In this document: positions 26,090 through 34,818 of the stretch, piece after piece
How positions within the stretch are numbered: the first letter of the stretch is position 1
How the letters are laid out: the number at the start of each line of letters is the position of its first letter
Made by a program: the position numbers and the translations under genes
Notes under the pieces: generated by a model
What the model was told of the DNA's origin: nothing
Seen by the model: only the letters and a program-made list of their open reading frames with translations
Databases searched by the model: none
DNA from: G963662655 sp963665015
GTDB taxonomy: Bacteria; Cloacimonadota; Cloacimonadia; Cloacimonadales; JAIOQZ01
DNA length: 64,000 nt
Direction of reading: 5' to 3'
Assembly (NCBI GenBank): GCA_963665015.2
Contig: CAXXSY010000004.1
Coordinates: forward strand, 868,001-932,000

Positions 26090-26110
26090 GAGCCGCGAAC
26101 GAAATCTCTT

Positions 26111-26185
26111 CCCCTGGTACGCAGGCACTCTTGCCTGCAATTATTCCCCCTGGTACGCAGGCATCCCTGCCTCAGACTGTTGACA
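26111..26185. repeat. Left inverted repeat arm flanking the transposase gene
   Basis: Two consecutive units CCCCTGGTACGCAGGCA...CTGCC lie at 26111-26139 and about 26146-26174, followed by CAGACTGTTGACAAAG. The same string, reverse complemented and slightly diverged, is found on the other side of the transposase at 27768-27841. The two arms thus face each other around about 1.6 kb. Confidence 0.55.
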
Positions 26186-26305
26186 AAGATGACCGTCCAT
26201 TTTCCGTGCGGGATTTACAGCACATGAAAAAGGTTGTAAATATAGCATAAAACGCTTGCCATCAGAGGGTTGCGCATTATTGTTGTCTCATATTTGAGGT
26301 AAATA

Positions 26306-27703
26306 ATGCTGAAAAAAGAAATCGATTTTCAACCTGAGATGGAGTTCGTTAACATCGAGGATTTGGTTCCGAAGAATCACCTTCTGCGAAAAATCCAACG
26401 CCACATCGACTTTTCCTTTATCCTGAAGAATACAGCTCATCTTTATTGCGAAGATAATGGCAGGCCCCCCGTTCATCCGATCCGATTGTTCAAAATGCTG
26501 TTGATTGGTTATCTATTTGGCATCCGTTCCGAACGCCAGCTTGTTAAAGAGATCGAGGTAAATGTGGCTTACCGCTGGTTTTTGGGGTTTGGGCTGCTGG
26601 ACAAGATACCGCACCATTCCGTATTTAGCCAGAACAGGCGAAGAAGGTTCACCGATAGCAAGGTGTTTGAGGAAATCTTTGTTGAGATTGTCCGGCAGGG
26701 GATTGCGAAAGGTCTGGTCGAGGGAAAGATACTCTATACGGATTCGACCCACACGAAGGCAAACGCTAACAAGCAGAAGTTTAAGAAGATTGTGGTGGAA
26801 GAAGAGCCGAAAACCTATCTCAAAGAACTGGATAAAGACATCAACGATGACCGTGAGAAAAGGGGTAAAAAACCTCTACCGCCGCGAAAAGAAGATGATC
26901 CACCCACCAAAAAGATCAAGTCCAGCACGACGGATCCGGACAGCGGATACATGGTTCGAGACGGCAAACCCAAGGGCTTTTTCTTTCTGACTCAGCGCAC
27001 GGTTGATTCCAAATGTAACTTCATCACGGATGTGGATGTATTCCCTGGCAATGTCAATGATTGTATCCCTTATCTAACGCTGCTCGATCGGCAGATCGAA
27101 CGGTTTGGATTCGACGTCAAAGCCGTCGGTCTTGATTCGGGATACAATACGTACTATATCTGTAAGAAGCTGCACGAACGAAAGATAATGGGAGTGATCA
27201 GCCCACGTCGAGACTCGGGTCACAAAGGACTTTTCAGAAAATGGCGGTTCGACTATGATCCCATAAACGATTACTATGTCTGCCCAAACGGGTGTATTTT
27301 AAGCTATCAAGGAACTAATCGGGATGGCAGTCAGGCGTATATATCCAACCCTGAAGACTGTCGTAAGTGTCCACTTCGAGATAAATGCACTGCGAGTAAG
27401 AAATGTCAAAGAATCGTGCATCGTCATGTCTGGCAAGACTATCGAGACGAGATAGACAGAAATCGGAAATCGTTCTGTGGAAGAGAAATCTTCAAGGGAC
27501 GAAAAGAGACGATTGAGCGGAGCTTCGCCAACGCGAAGCAACTACACGGATATCGATACGCAAGATACAGAGGATTGGAGAGAGTGAAAGAACAAGCCTA
27601 CATGACCGCTATTGCCCAAAACGTGAAAAAGCTGGTCAACAGGCTTTTTCGTCTTTTTTTCGCTGGGGGCATATACGGCTTCCGATGCCCAATTTCAGCC
27701 TGA
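26306..27703 (+). mobile_element. IS1182-family transposase gene (full length)
   Basis: A 465-residue DDE transposase with the IS1182 layout: an N-terminal region with VPKNHLLRKI and HPIRLFKMLLIGYLFG, first catalytic Asp in LYTDSTHTKANANK, second in AVGLDSGYNT, a Cys-rich segment (YVCPNGC, DCRKCPLRDKC) that could bind zinc, and the catalytic Glu in ERSFANAKQLHGYRYARYRG. The frame is intact, so the element may still be active. GAGG lies before the ATG. Classical terminal inverted repeats and target duplications were not identified; the inverted repeat units at 26111-26185 and 27768-27841 flank it. It separates the ECF-like cassette from the pilus operon. Confidence 0.9.
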
Positions 27704-27767
27704 AAATCGTAAAATAGAACCGCTGTATTATGATTACAAGTGCACACGTTGCCGCAGACCATGCTTG

Positions 27768-27898
27768 GTCAACAGCCTGAGGCAGGGGTGCCTGGGTTCC
27801 AGGGGAGGAGATGCAGGCAAGGGTGCCTGTGTTCCAGGGGAGCAGATGCAGGTTCAGGTTTCTCATTCTTCAAAACCTACAGGTGCCTGCGTACCACG
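27768..27898. repeat. Right inverted repeat arm flanking the transposase gene
   Basis: Units GAGGCAGGGGTGCCTGGGTT, GCAGGCAAGGGTGCCTGTGT and a partial AGGTGCCTGCGTACCA lie between 27779 and 27898. They are the reverse complement of the units on the left side of the transposase. The first 40 bases (CTTGGTCAACAGCCTGAGGC) mirror the end of the left arm. The 199-base gap between the transposase and the GPP34 gene holds nothing else. Confidence 0.5.
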
Positions 27899-27902
27899 GC
27901 TA

Positions 27903-28577
27903 TTACACCCTCATCGGGCTGACCGCCGTTACCGATGACACGGTCGATGCGACGATCTCGTTGAGGTCGTTGACCGCCTTGTTCACCGCCTGACCGATCA
28001 AATCCATCTTCGATAGTTGCACGATGCGCTTGTACGCCTGCTTGCGTTCGTCGGACTGAAAGAGCTCGTCAACCAGATCGCATGCCTGAATCAGGCTGAT
28101 AATCACCACGTCGCGCGGATCGGGGATTTCGTCGGTGAGGATGATATGGTGGATGCGGGTTCGGACTTCCGTCTCGCGCGTATTGTCGATCACGGGGTAG
28201 CGACGGGTCGAGAACACCCACAGGATTTTGTGCTGTTCGAGTTTGAGAATGCCGCGATCGACCAGCCGTTGCAGCAGCACTTCTTTCAGATTCTGGTAGT
28301 TACAGGCGATCTCCTGCACCCAGCACTTGGCGTTCTTCTGATGTGAGACCAGCTTCGAGAGCACCGTGTCGAGGATTTTGTCGCCCGTCGGTGTGTTATC
28401 CACGACGTCCAGCATCTCCAAATCGGTGTCGATCCGGTTGTGAAACGCGAGATCCATCAGGATCGCGCCGGCGAGCGCGTATTCCAGCGACATGGACGGC
28501 ATTTCCACGAAGGATCCCTTTTCATCATCGAGTGCCAGCAGCAGCAGTTCTTCGGCGAATGTAATATCTCCGGTCAT
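27903..28577 (-). CDS. GPP34 (GOLPH3/Vps74-like) family protein
   Basis: A 224-residue protein with the bacterial GPP34 signature: LAEELLLLALDDEKG-like start (FAEELLLLALDDEKGSF), then SLEYALAGAILMDLAFHNRI, a PTGDKILDTVL segment and RLVDRGILKLEQHKILW with STRRYPV. In eukaryotes GOLPH3/Vps74 binds phosphatidylinositol-4-phosphate and sorts glycosyltransferases; bacterial members are mostly unstudied. It lies 13 bases after the radical SAM gene and seems to be the last gene of the pilus operon. A GAGGAA site precedes its ATG. A role at a membrane surface is reasonable, but the lipid ligand is unknown. Confidence 0.83.
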   Translation of the reverse strand: MTGDITFAEELLLLALDDEKGSFVEMPSMSLEYALAGAILMDLAFHNRIDTDLEMLDVVDNTPTGDKILDTVLSKLVSHQKNAKCWVQEIACNYQNLKEVLLQRLVDRGILKLEQHKILWVFSTRRYPVIDNTRETEVRTRIHHIILTDEIPDPRDVVIISLIQACDLVDELFQSDERKQAYKRIVQLSKMDLIGQAVNKAVNDLNEIVASTVSSVTAVSPMRV

Positions 28578-28590
28578 AGTTCCTCTATCG

Positions 28591-30195
28591 TCATAACTTG
28601 ATGTAACGTATTATTTTACTGCCATCAGTCGGGATGAAGCAGGCGCAGGAATGGTCCGGCATCATTCGACTGCGGAAACTCTCCGTTTCCGGTGCAAAGA
28701 TGACAGCTTGTTTAAGTTGTTGTAAAGGGATTTCTTGATTGAGATCGATCAGACGGTCAACAATGATGCGCTTATCGATATTCCGCGCACGAAGATAGGG
28801 CGGAAACCAGTGGCTGTTCGCGATCCTGCACCAGTCCCAGCGCAGGCAGTCGATCGACTCCGGATCGTCCCCGATGAATCGCGCCAGATGTTTCGCCATG
28901 ACCTGCCATGTCGCGCTTTGAACGGGGATATTGTTGGCTTCCCACCACGTGAGCAGATCGTTGAAGAAGTCGTAGGGTGAGGCGGCGCGCTCGACGAGGT
29001 GATCCAGCGTCGTCCGGAAATTTCCGCTGTTGTGGAAGATATCCACCAGGCGCGCGATGTGGATCAGTCTCGATATCTTCCGGAAGGATAACCAGCGGGT
29101 CTTGAGGATGTGATAGGGTGGATGCTGTACGCGCTCGAAATCATTGTCGCTCTGGAAGATGCGGGTGCCGGGCAGCACCTTCAGGAAGCCCATCTGGAAA
29201 TGATCGGGTAGCAAATCGTAGATGCTATTGAAACTCTGGCGGATGTGGTCTTCCGTCTGCAAGGGCAGTCCGCAGATCATGTCCAGATGGATGTGGATGT
29301 TGCCCATGCCGATCAGCTCGCACAGGATGGGCTCGACCCTCGACCACGATTCGTTGCGGTTGACGGCGCGCAGGATGTCGTCGTGGATCGACTGGATGCC
29401 GATCTCGAACTGGAACAGTCCCGGCGGCGCGTTTCGGAGCAGATCGATGTCCTTCTCGCGCAGCAGGTTCGGATAGACCTCGAAGTGGAAGCGCGTCGAT
29501 GGATTCCGCTCGATCAGGTGCTCCCAGATGGCGCAGGCGTAGTCCGGATCGGCGTTGAAAGAGCGATCGACCAGCTTGACGATCTTCGGCTTGTACGACG
29601 AAAGCCAGTCCAACTCCGGCAGTACCTTATCCAGTCCGCGTTTCTCGAACGGGTGCTTCGACGACACGCAGTAGGAGCAGTTGAAGGGGCAGCCGCGACT
29701 CGCCTCGTAGTAGATGTATTTGCCCATCAACGAACGCATATCGTCCTCGGTGTAGAGGAAGGGCAATCGAGAAAACGCCGATGCTTCTTGTGGCATCCCG
29801 ATCGAAGCGTTCCCGGAATCTTCTATCAACCTGCGAAAGGCGATCTCGCCGAATCCGCTGATTATGTGGCTTTCCGGGCCGGCGATTTCCTGCCAGAACT
29901 GCGGATTGCCTGTTACCTCGGGTCCGCCGAGGACGAGTCGTGCGTCCGGCAGGATCGATTTCAGCGCTGGGACGATCTCGCGGAAGAGCATCGAATTCCA
30001 GATATAGATGGATAACGCGATGAGGTCGGGCTGGTGTTTCTCGATTTCGGCAAGGATATCGAGCACCGGCTGGTGGATGATAAATTCCTGAATGCGAACG
30101 GAATGCGGCAGATCGGCGATGGCGCTACGCAGGTAGTACAGCGCCGGGCACGAATGCGTATAGCGGCTGTTGATGGCGACGAGCGAGATGTTCAT
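28591..30195 (-). CDS. B12-binding radical SAM protein (DUF4080 type)
   Basis: A 534-residue protein. The N-terminal B12-binding fold starts MNISLVAINSRYTHSCPALY and contains PDLIALSIYIWN and LVLGGPEVTG. The radical SAM core has the cluster motif CPFNCSYC in YEASRGCPFNCSYCVSSKHP, followed by KIVKLVDRSFNADPDYACAI. The C-terminal 200 residues match the DUF4080 plan. Such proteins use a [4Fe-4S] cluster and SAM, often with cobalamin, for methyl transfer or other radical chemistry; the substrate is unknown. The start overlaps the nucleotidyltransferase stop by 4 bases. It may modify an envelope glycan, lipid or pilin made by its neighbours (inference). Confidence 0.9.
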   Translation of the reverse strand: MNISLVAINSRYTHSCPALYYLRSAIADLPHSVRIQEFIIHQPVLDILAEIEKHQPDLIALSIYIWNSMLFREIVPALKSILPDARLVLGGPEVTGNPQFWQEIAGPESHIISGFGEIAFRRLIEDSGNASIGMPQEASAFSRLPFLYTEDDMRSLMGKYIYYEASRGCPFNCSYCVSSKHPFEKRGLDKVLPELDWLSSYKPKIVKLVDRSFNADPDYACAIWEHLIERNPSTRFHFEVYPNLLREKDIDLLRNAPPGLFQFEIGIQSIHDDILRAVNRNESWSRVEPILCELIGMGNIHIHLDMICGLPLQTEDHIRQSFNSIYDLLPDHFQMGFLKVLPGTRIFQSDNDFERVQHPPYHILKTRWLSFRKISRLIHIARLVDIFHNSGNFRTTLDHLVERAASPYDFFNDLLTWWEANNIPVQSATWQVMAKHLARFIGDDPESIDCLRWDWCRIANSHWFPPYLRARNIDKRIIVDRLIDLNQEIPLQQLKQAVIFAPETESFRSRMMPDHSCACFIPTDGSKIIRYIKL

Positions 30196-30917
30196 CTGTT
30201 AGGGTCGATGCGCGGCAGTATTTCATTCACCGCGCGCTCGTAATCCTCGGGGAAATCGATCTCGATGCAGGCGTAGTCTTCTGTCGGAACCGCAACCAGC
30301 TTGTGTTTCTTCGCCAGCAGATCGACCGCCCATTCGAAGTAGTTCTGCACCAGACCGCGATCGACGCCCTCTTGCAGGCAGTCCGCGAAATCGGGTAGCA
30401 CGTTACGGGTGAATTTCCCGATCCCGATGAATTCCCCGGCGCAATCCTTCGGATCGAGCTTCTTGCCGATCTCCAGGACGCGGTAGCTCTCATCGACGAT
30501 CATCTTGACCTCTTCCTCGGCGCAGCGCTTGGTTTCGAGCAGCAGCTCGGGATACCCGTGATCGGTGCGGATGAGATCGAGCAGCTTCGGATCGAAGAGG
30601 ATGTCCGCGTTGAAATAGATGAAATCGTCGTCGAAATGCTCCCGCGCCAGCCACAGGGAATAGAGGGTGTTCGTCGTCCGGAAGTCCGAATTGTGCACGA
30701 CGCTGAAGCGGTCCAGCGCTTCTTCGATATGCGCTTTCATCCGCTCCTTCTCGTACCCGAGCACGAAGACGAAGTCTTCGATTCCAATCCGCTTGCAGGC
30801 GCTGATCATGTGGTGTATCAGCGACCGGTCGCCCATCTGGAGCATGCTTTTCGGCAGTCCATTCGTGACGGGATGGATCCGTTTGCCGTATCCTGCGGCA
30901 AGAATGATCGCTTTCAT
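30192..30917 (-). CDS. Sugar-phosphate / choline-phosphate nucleotidyltransferase
   Basis: A 241-residue NTP transferase. The N-terminus MKAIILAAGYGKRIHPVTNG with LPKSMLQMGDRSLIHH is the nucleotide-binding signature of the family, and YFNADILFDPKLLD carries the metal-binding Asp. ETKRCAEEEVKMIVDESYRV and GEFIGIGKFTR are typical of the phosphocholine cytidylyltransferase/LicC-like branch rather than of glucose-1-phosphate enzymes, so choline- or aminoethylphosphonate-type substrates are possible. It begins one base after the stop of the response regulator-PilT gene without its own clear ribosome binding site and overlaps the radical SAM gene, so translation is coupled. Confidence 0.88.
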   Translation of the reverse strand: MKAIILAAGYGKRIHPVTNGLPKSMLQMGDRSLIHHMISACKRIGIEDFVFVLGYEKERMKAHIEEALDRFSVVHNSDFRTTNTLYSLWLAREHFDDDFIYFNADILFDPKLLDLIRTDHGYPELLLETKRCAEEEVKMIVDESYRVLEIGKKLDPKDCAGEFIGIGKFTRNVLPDFADCLQEGVDRGLVQNYFEWAVDLLAKKHKLVAVPTEDYACIEIDFPEDYERAVNEILPRIDPNR

Positions 30918-30918
30918 G

Positions 30919-32457
30919 TTATCGATATTGCAGCATTTCGCGCAGTTGTGCCCGATTGTGGGCGCTCTCCAGCGCGTTATCCGCAGAGATGAGGCCCTTG
31001 CGCGACAAGGCGTAGAGGTCTTGCTCCATGGTCTGCATGCCGCTCTTCTGACCCTGCATGATGAGGGTGTAGAGTTCGTTGATATTGTTGTTCTGGATCG
31101 CCTGCTTGGTCTGAGCCGTGTTGATGAAGATTTCTTTGGCCATGACCATCGATTGCTTGGTTCCCGGAACGAGTTGAAGCGATATTACCGAGTTCAGCGC
31201 TGCGGAGAGCGCGACCCTGATCTGATCCTGCTCGCCGGCGGGGAAGAGGCTCAGGATTTTCTGGATCGCTTCGGTTGTTGATTTGCTGCGCATGGTGGCA
31301 TAGACCGTGCTGCCGGAATCGACCAGCTTGAAGATGGTCTCGGCGACATCGGCGTAGCGGATGTCCTCGACGACGACCAGGTTAGGATTGTAGTCGAGGC
31401 AGCTCTTCAAGCCCTCGACCAGGTTGTTGACGTCGCTGTGGATTTCCTGCTGACGAACCAGGCATTTCTTCGAGTCGTGGTAATATTCGATGGAATCGGC
31501 GAGGATAAAGACGCTTCCGTTGCCGTTCTGGTTGTTGTAATCGACCAGTGAATCGATCAGGGTGCTTTTGCCCGAGCCGGTCGGGCCCGTGAAAATCACC
31601 AGTCCGTTGTTGTCGTTGCGTAGCGTGATACGATTCAGCAGCGCCGAAGGAAGTGAATACTTGTCCAGCGGGACGACTTCGCGTCTTGTCGGCTTGATGC
31701 AGACGACCATTTCGTTCAGCTCGAAATAGGCTTTGACGCGGTACCGGTAAAGGATGTCTTCTGCCTGGAATTCGTGGTTGAACTTCAGGAACTTGTTTGT
31801 CAGCATGAGGTCGAGCTCTTCCTTGCTCAGGATGCTGAGGATCATGATGTTGATCTCGTCCTGGTTAAAGCTGCGTTCGACCTCGAACGGGATGAACCGG
31901 TTCTTGATCTTCGCCCATATTCGTCCCTTCGAGCCGTGACCGCCCATTTCAACGTATGAAGCTCCCTGCTTCTCGATGAAGAGCAGGAACTCCTCGAGCT
32001 TGTTGAACACCTTCTCCTGTAAGTCCGGATTGGTGTTGAGCTTGTCTTTCAGTCGTTTGAGTTTCTCGTTGGTTGTGGTGCGGAAAAGCTGACGACGTTC
32101 GATCAGACCCAGTTCGACCACCTGAAGGAATTCCTTCATGTTGATGGGCTTGGTCAGGAACCGGAACGCTCCGTAGTTGAGCGCTTCGCGGGTGTATTCC
32201 ATGTCGTCGTAACCGGTAACGATGATGACGATAGCGTCGGGGTCGATCATCTTGAGTACTTTCATGAAATCGACGCCGTTCATCTCGGGCATCATGATAT
32301 CGGTGATATAGAGATCGAAGCTTTTCTCTCCAGCCAGCCTGAAAGCTTCCTGACCGTTCTGCGCTTCGTGGATTTCGTATTCTTCCGTTTCGAGGAAGTT
32401 CCGGTAAAGTTCGCGAATTTCAGGTTCATCGTCGATGATCAGGATTCTTGGTTTCAT
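30919..32457 (-). CDS. Response regulator fused to a PilT-like secretion/retraction ATPase
   Basis: A 512-residue fusion. Residues 1-120 are a receiver domain with acidic pair Asp-9/Asp-10, phosphoacceptor Asp-53 (LYITDIMMPEMNG), Thr-81 and Lys-103, all intact. Residues about 145-512 are PilT-like: Walker A GPTGSGKST (291-299), NLVVVEDIRYADVAE at the Walker B place, and the PilT ending GMQTMEQDLYALSRKGLISA. Two departures stand out: the usual GEMRD is EDIRY, and the His-box TLHT is replaced by TMRS. A direct link between phosphorelay input and pilus ATPase is therefore likely. GGAG precedes the ATG. No histidine kinase lies in the window. Confidence 0.9.
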   Translation of the reverse strand: MKPRILIIDDEPEIRELYRNFLETEEYEIHEAQNGQEAFRLAGEKSFDLYITDIMMPEMNGVDFMKVLKMIDPDAIVIIVTGYDDMEYTREALNYGAFRFLTKPINMKEFLQVVELGLIERRQLFRTTTNEKLKRLKDKLNTNPDLQEKVFNKLEEFLLFIEKQGASYVEMGGHGSKGRIWAKIKNRFIPFEVERSFNQDEINIMILSILSKEELDLMLTNKFLKFNHEFQAEDILYRYRVKAYFELNEMVVCIKPTRREVVPLDKYSLPSALLNRITLRNDNNGLVIFTGPTGSGKSTLIDSLVDYNNQNGNGSVFILADSIEYYHDSKKCLVRQQEIHSDVNNLVEGLKSCLDYNPNLVVVEDIRYADVAETIFKLVDSGSTVYATMRSKSTTEAIQKILSLFPAGEQDQIRVALSAALNSVISLQLVPGTKQSMVMAKEIFINTAQTKQAIQNNNINELYTLIMQGQKSGMQTMEQDLYALSRKGLISADNALESAHNRAQLREMLQYR

Positions 32458-32472
32458 ACGTTGATATTCTCC

Positions 32473-33801
32473 TTAGTCGGATTCGACCCAGCGAGTGACT
32501 CTTCGCTCACCGGTATCAGGGATTCCCGGAGGGGATTGGGTTCGAAATCTTGCATCGTAAATAATTCGTTCTTTGAAGCCTTTCGGCGATGACAGGTTAC
32601 CGTTCCAGGTCACCACGGGGTTAGCCTGCAAACGGCTTCCGAAAACCGTCCAGTGTCCGTAGTATCTTCCGCCCCAGTTCTTGATCGTGATATCGTTGGG
32701 TGTTACGACGTTCGCCATCATCATGCAGCCGGGCCACTCTCCGCCTGGGTCGTAGTGGTTGTCGGCGGGAATGATTACCTCATCCGCGATAAGCCCCAGC
32801 ATATCCTCGGAGTCGGCCGGAACGACCGGCAGTCCTTCCGCGTTCTTTGTCGCGTCGCTGTATATCAGGTCTCCGTCGATGTACATGGTCTCGGAAGTCT
32901 CGATACTGAGCTTACCCTTCAGCGTTCCCTGGATGTGGATGTCTCTTTTGGCGATGATCACGTTGCTGGTGATATCCGCCACATCCATATTGAAGACGCG
33001 GGTTCCCCATCGGTCGGACAATCTGAGTCCGCCGTCGGCGTACATGGTGACATAGACTTCACTGGTTGTGCCGTTGAAGAGGGCTTCGATGTCGAGCGGT
33101 GGTCCGGTCACTTTGGAGAAATCGATGGAAAGCGCCGATGTGTTGAAGGGTATTTGGCGGTGCGTGAAGTCGTTGCTGTCGCCGGTAAGCCCGGAATAAT
33201 CCCCAAGGGGGACGTCATCGTCGTCGTTGTAGTGACCGCTTCCACGGACATACAGCCCATTGGATGTCGTAAGGTTCCCATGGAAGATCGGTCCCGGATA
33301 GAACACGCCCGAGTGCCATCGGTCGCGATCAACCCGGAACTTGTCGTTGCAGTGGACAGGTCCCCAGAAATCCTCGCCGGTTCCGTACCACGCGCCCGGG
33401 AATCGATTGACGAAATAGGCATAATAGGAGTAAGGCAGTTCCCAGTCAGCAACCGTTACAGTCACTTCCTGTCCGTCGATATCCGCAGTCGCGGTGATTA
33501 CGATCTCGCCGGTCGAAGCGTCCCGCGTAACCTGCACGTCGATATCGCCTCGTAAAGGTGTGCGTATCTTATGCTGTTCGCTGATTGTCTGCATGTATTC
33601 GGGTGTGTCGCGAAATGCCGCCGAGCGGATCAGGTCGAGCTTCTGATATGCGTAGCTGTTAGCCACATTGAGCGCCATGCGCTTGTTGTAGAGTTCGATA
33701 GACTCGCGCAGCGCCGATTCTTCAGGCCCCTTTGCGCTGATCATCATGTAGGTGATTGACACGAACAGAGCAGCGACCACATAAATTGCATATCGTCCCA
33801 T
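32473..33801 (-). CDS. Pilus-operon exported protein with pilin-like N-terminus
   Basis: A 442-residue protein. It begins MGRYAIYVVAALFVSITYMM, a two-residue leader followed by a hydrophobic helix as in prepilins, but without Glu at +5. The helix continues into an amphipathic stretch (ESALRESIELYNKRMALNVA). The rest is large and beta-rich with repeated YIDG/IHIQG elements (DIHIQGTLKGKLSIETSE), like the polymer-like domains of PilX/DUF4900 proteins. It is likely a minor pilin or assembly-tip component. AGGAGG precedes the ATG. Gap of 18 bases to the upstream gene. Confidence 0.72.
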   Translation of the reverse strand: MGRYAIYVVAALFVSITYMMISAKGPEESALRESIELYNKRMALNVANSYAYQKLDLIRSAAFRDTPEYMQTISEQHKIRTPLRGDIDVQVTRDASTGEIVITATADIDGQEVTVTVADWELPYSYYAYFVNRFPGAWYGTGEDFWGPVHCNDKFRVDRDRWHSGVFYPGPIFHGNLTTSNGLYVRGSGHYNDDDDVPLGDYSGLTGDSNDFTHRQIPFNTSALSIDFSKVTGPPLDIEALFNGTTSEVYVTMYADGGLRLSDRWGTRVFNMDVADITSNVIIAKRDIHIQGTLKGKLSIETSETMYIDGDLIYSDATKNAEGLPVVPADSEDMLGLIADEVIIPADNHYDPGGEWPGCMMMANVVTPNDITIKNWGGRYYGHWTVFGSRLQANPVVTWNGNLSSPKGFKERIIYDARFRTQSPPGIPDTGERRVTRWVESD

Positions 33802-33819
33802 AATATCCTCCTGGTCTGT

Positions 33820-34404
33820 TTACCAGTCCCATATACTTTTCAAGAAGACAACGCCTTCGCCGATCGCAAGCGCGCGTTCGCCGGACTTCTCGTCCCCGGC
33901 GTTCTCGCCGAAGGTGTCTTCGCTTTGCATTCTAAATTGATAAGAGACGAATTGTATCTCTTTTGTGTCGAGCGTTTCTTCGTAGTGGTTATCGAAATAT
34001 TTGAATTTAAAGTCAACAATACCCTTGAATCCTGAATTGATCGGAGCCCCGTTCACAGTGAACAAAACGTTCTTGTCATCGAGATTGGGCGTCGGGTCTT
34101 CGTCCCAGTCCGTGATTTTGATCGAGACGGTGTCGATGACATTGTCTGCGTTGACATCGGCCAGAAACTCGAATTGTTTTTCGTCCGCCTTCAGAATTGC
34201 CTGGTCAATATTCGTTACTGCCTGTCCGACATTTTTAATCTGGTTTCGTAAAACTTCCTTGAGTAACTCCGAATACGATTGCTGATTGTAGGTCAATGTC
34301 GCTTCGATGTTCGATTCATACGTGCTGACCTGCATCTTGAAGACAAGCGAGATCAGCATCATCGTCAGGATAAATGCTCCAATGATTTCCAGCGCTGTGC
34401 CCAT
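33820..34404 (-). CDS. Pilin-like protein
   Basis: A 194-residue protein starting MGTALEIIGAFILTMMLISL: short leader MG, then a hydrophobic helix with Glu at +4. GTG 34407 just upstream is an alternative start, but ATG 34404 has the better GGGGG spacing and gives the MG start shared with its two neighbours. The body begins with an amphipathic helix (NIEATLTYNQQSYSELLKEV) and ends as a beta domain. It is probably a minor pseudopilin; the cleavage site should be tested because the +5 Glu is misplaced. Confidence 0.72.
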   Translation of the reverse strand: MGTALEIIGAFILTMMLISLVFKMQVSTYESNIEATLTYNQQSYSELLKEVLRNQIKNVGQAVTNIDQAILKADEKQFEFLADVNADNVIDTVSIKITDWDEDPTPNLDDKNVLFTVNGAPINSGFKGIVDFKFKYFDNHYEETLDTKEIQFVSYQFRMQSEDTFGENAGDEKSGERALAIGEGVVFLKSIWDW

Positions 34405-34417
34405 CACCTACCCCCTG

Positions 34418-34810
34418 TTACAATTCGGTGAATACATGATGAAGGTCGATCTTGAAAGTACGGTTCGTGTCTTCGACGGAGACCATCAGCATTTTGTAGT
34501 TTGTCGTCATGGCGGTCTTCGCGAAACCGCTCGTATTGAAAGCCGCGTACTTCACGTCGGTCGTAACCCTGAACACACCGGCCCCGAAGGTCATTTTCAC
34601 TGCCTCGCCCGAGCCGAACTCGTCCTCCAGGTCGTCGTAATCGACAGACCAGCCGCGTTCGATGATCGACTGCGCGAGCGAGATGGCGTCGTTCTGAAGC
34701 TGACTGTTGATCGTCGATTCGGCCGTGCTGGTTTTATGGCTGTTCATGGTGACCACGAGGTTCATGAACAGGAAGATGGCGATCAGGACATAGAGGTATT
34801 GGCTTCCCAT
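34418..34810 (-). CDS. Small pilin-like protein
   Basis: A 130-residue protein beginning MGSQYLYVLIAIFLFMNLVV, with the same two-residue MG leader and hydrophobic helix as the other two exported proteins of this operon but no Glu at +5. The tail is beta-rich (AVKMTFGAGVFRVTTDVKY). It could be the major subunit, since it is the smallest and lies right after the PilB ATPase gene, but this is a guess. AGGAGA precedes the ATG, 8-base gap to the ATPase gene. Confidence 0.7.
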   Translation of the reverse strand: MGSQYLYVLIAIFLFMNLVVTMNSHKTSTAESTINSQLQNDAISLAQSIIERGWSVDYDDLEDEFGSGEAVKMTFGAGVFRVTTDVKYAAFNTSGFAKTAMTTNYKMLMVSVEDTNRTFKIDLHHVFTEL

Positions 34811-34818
34811 AGTGTCTC

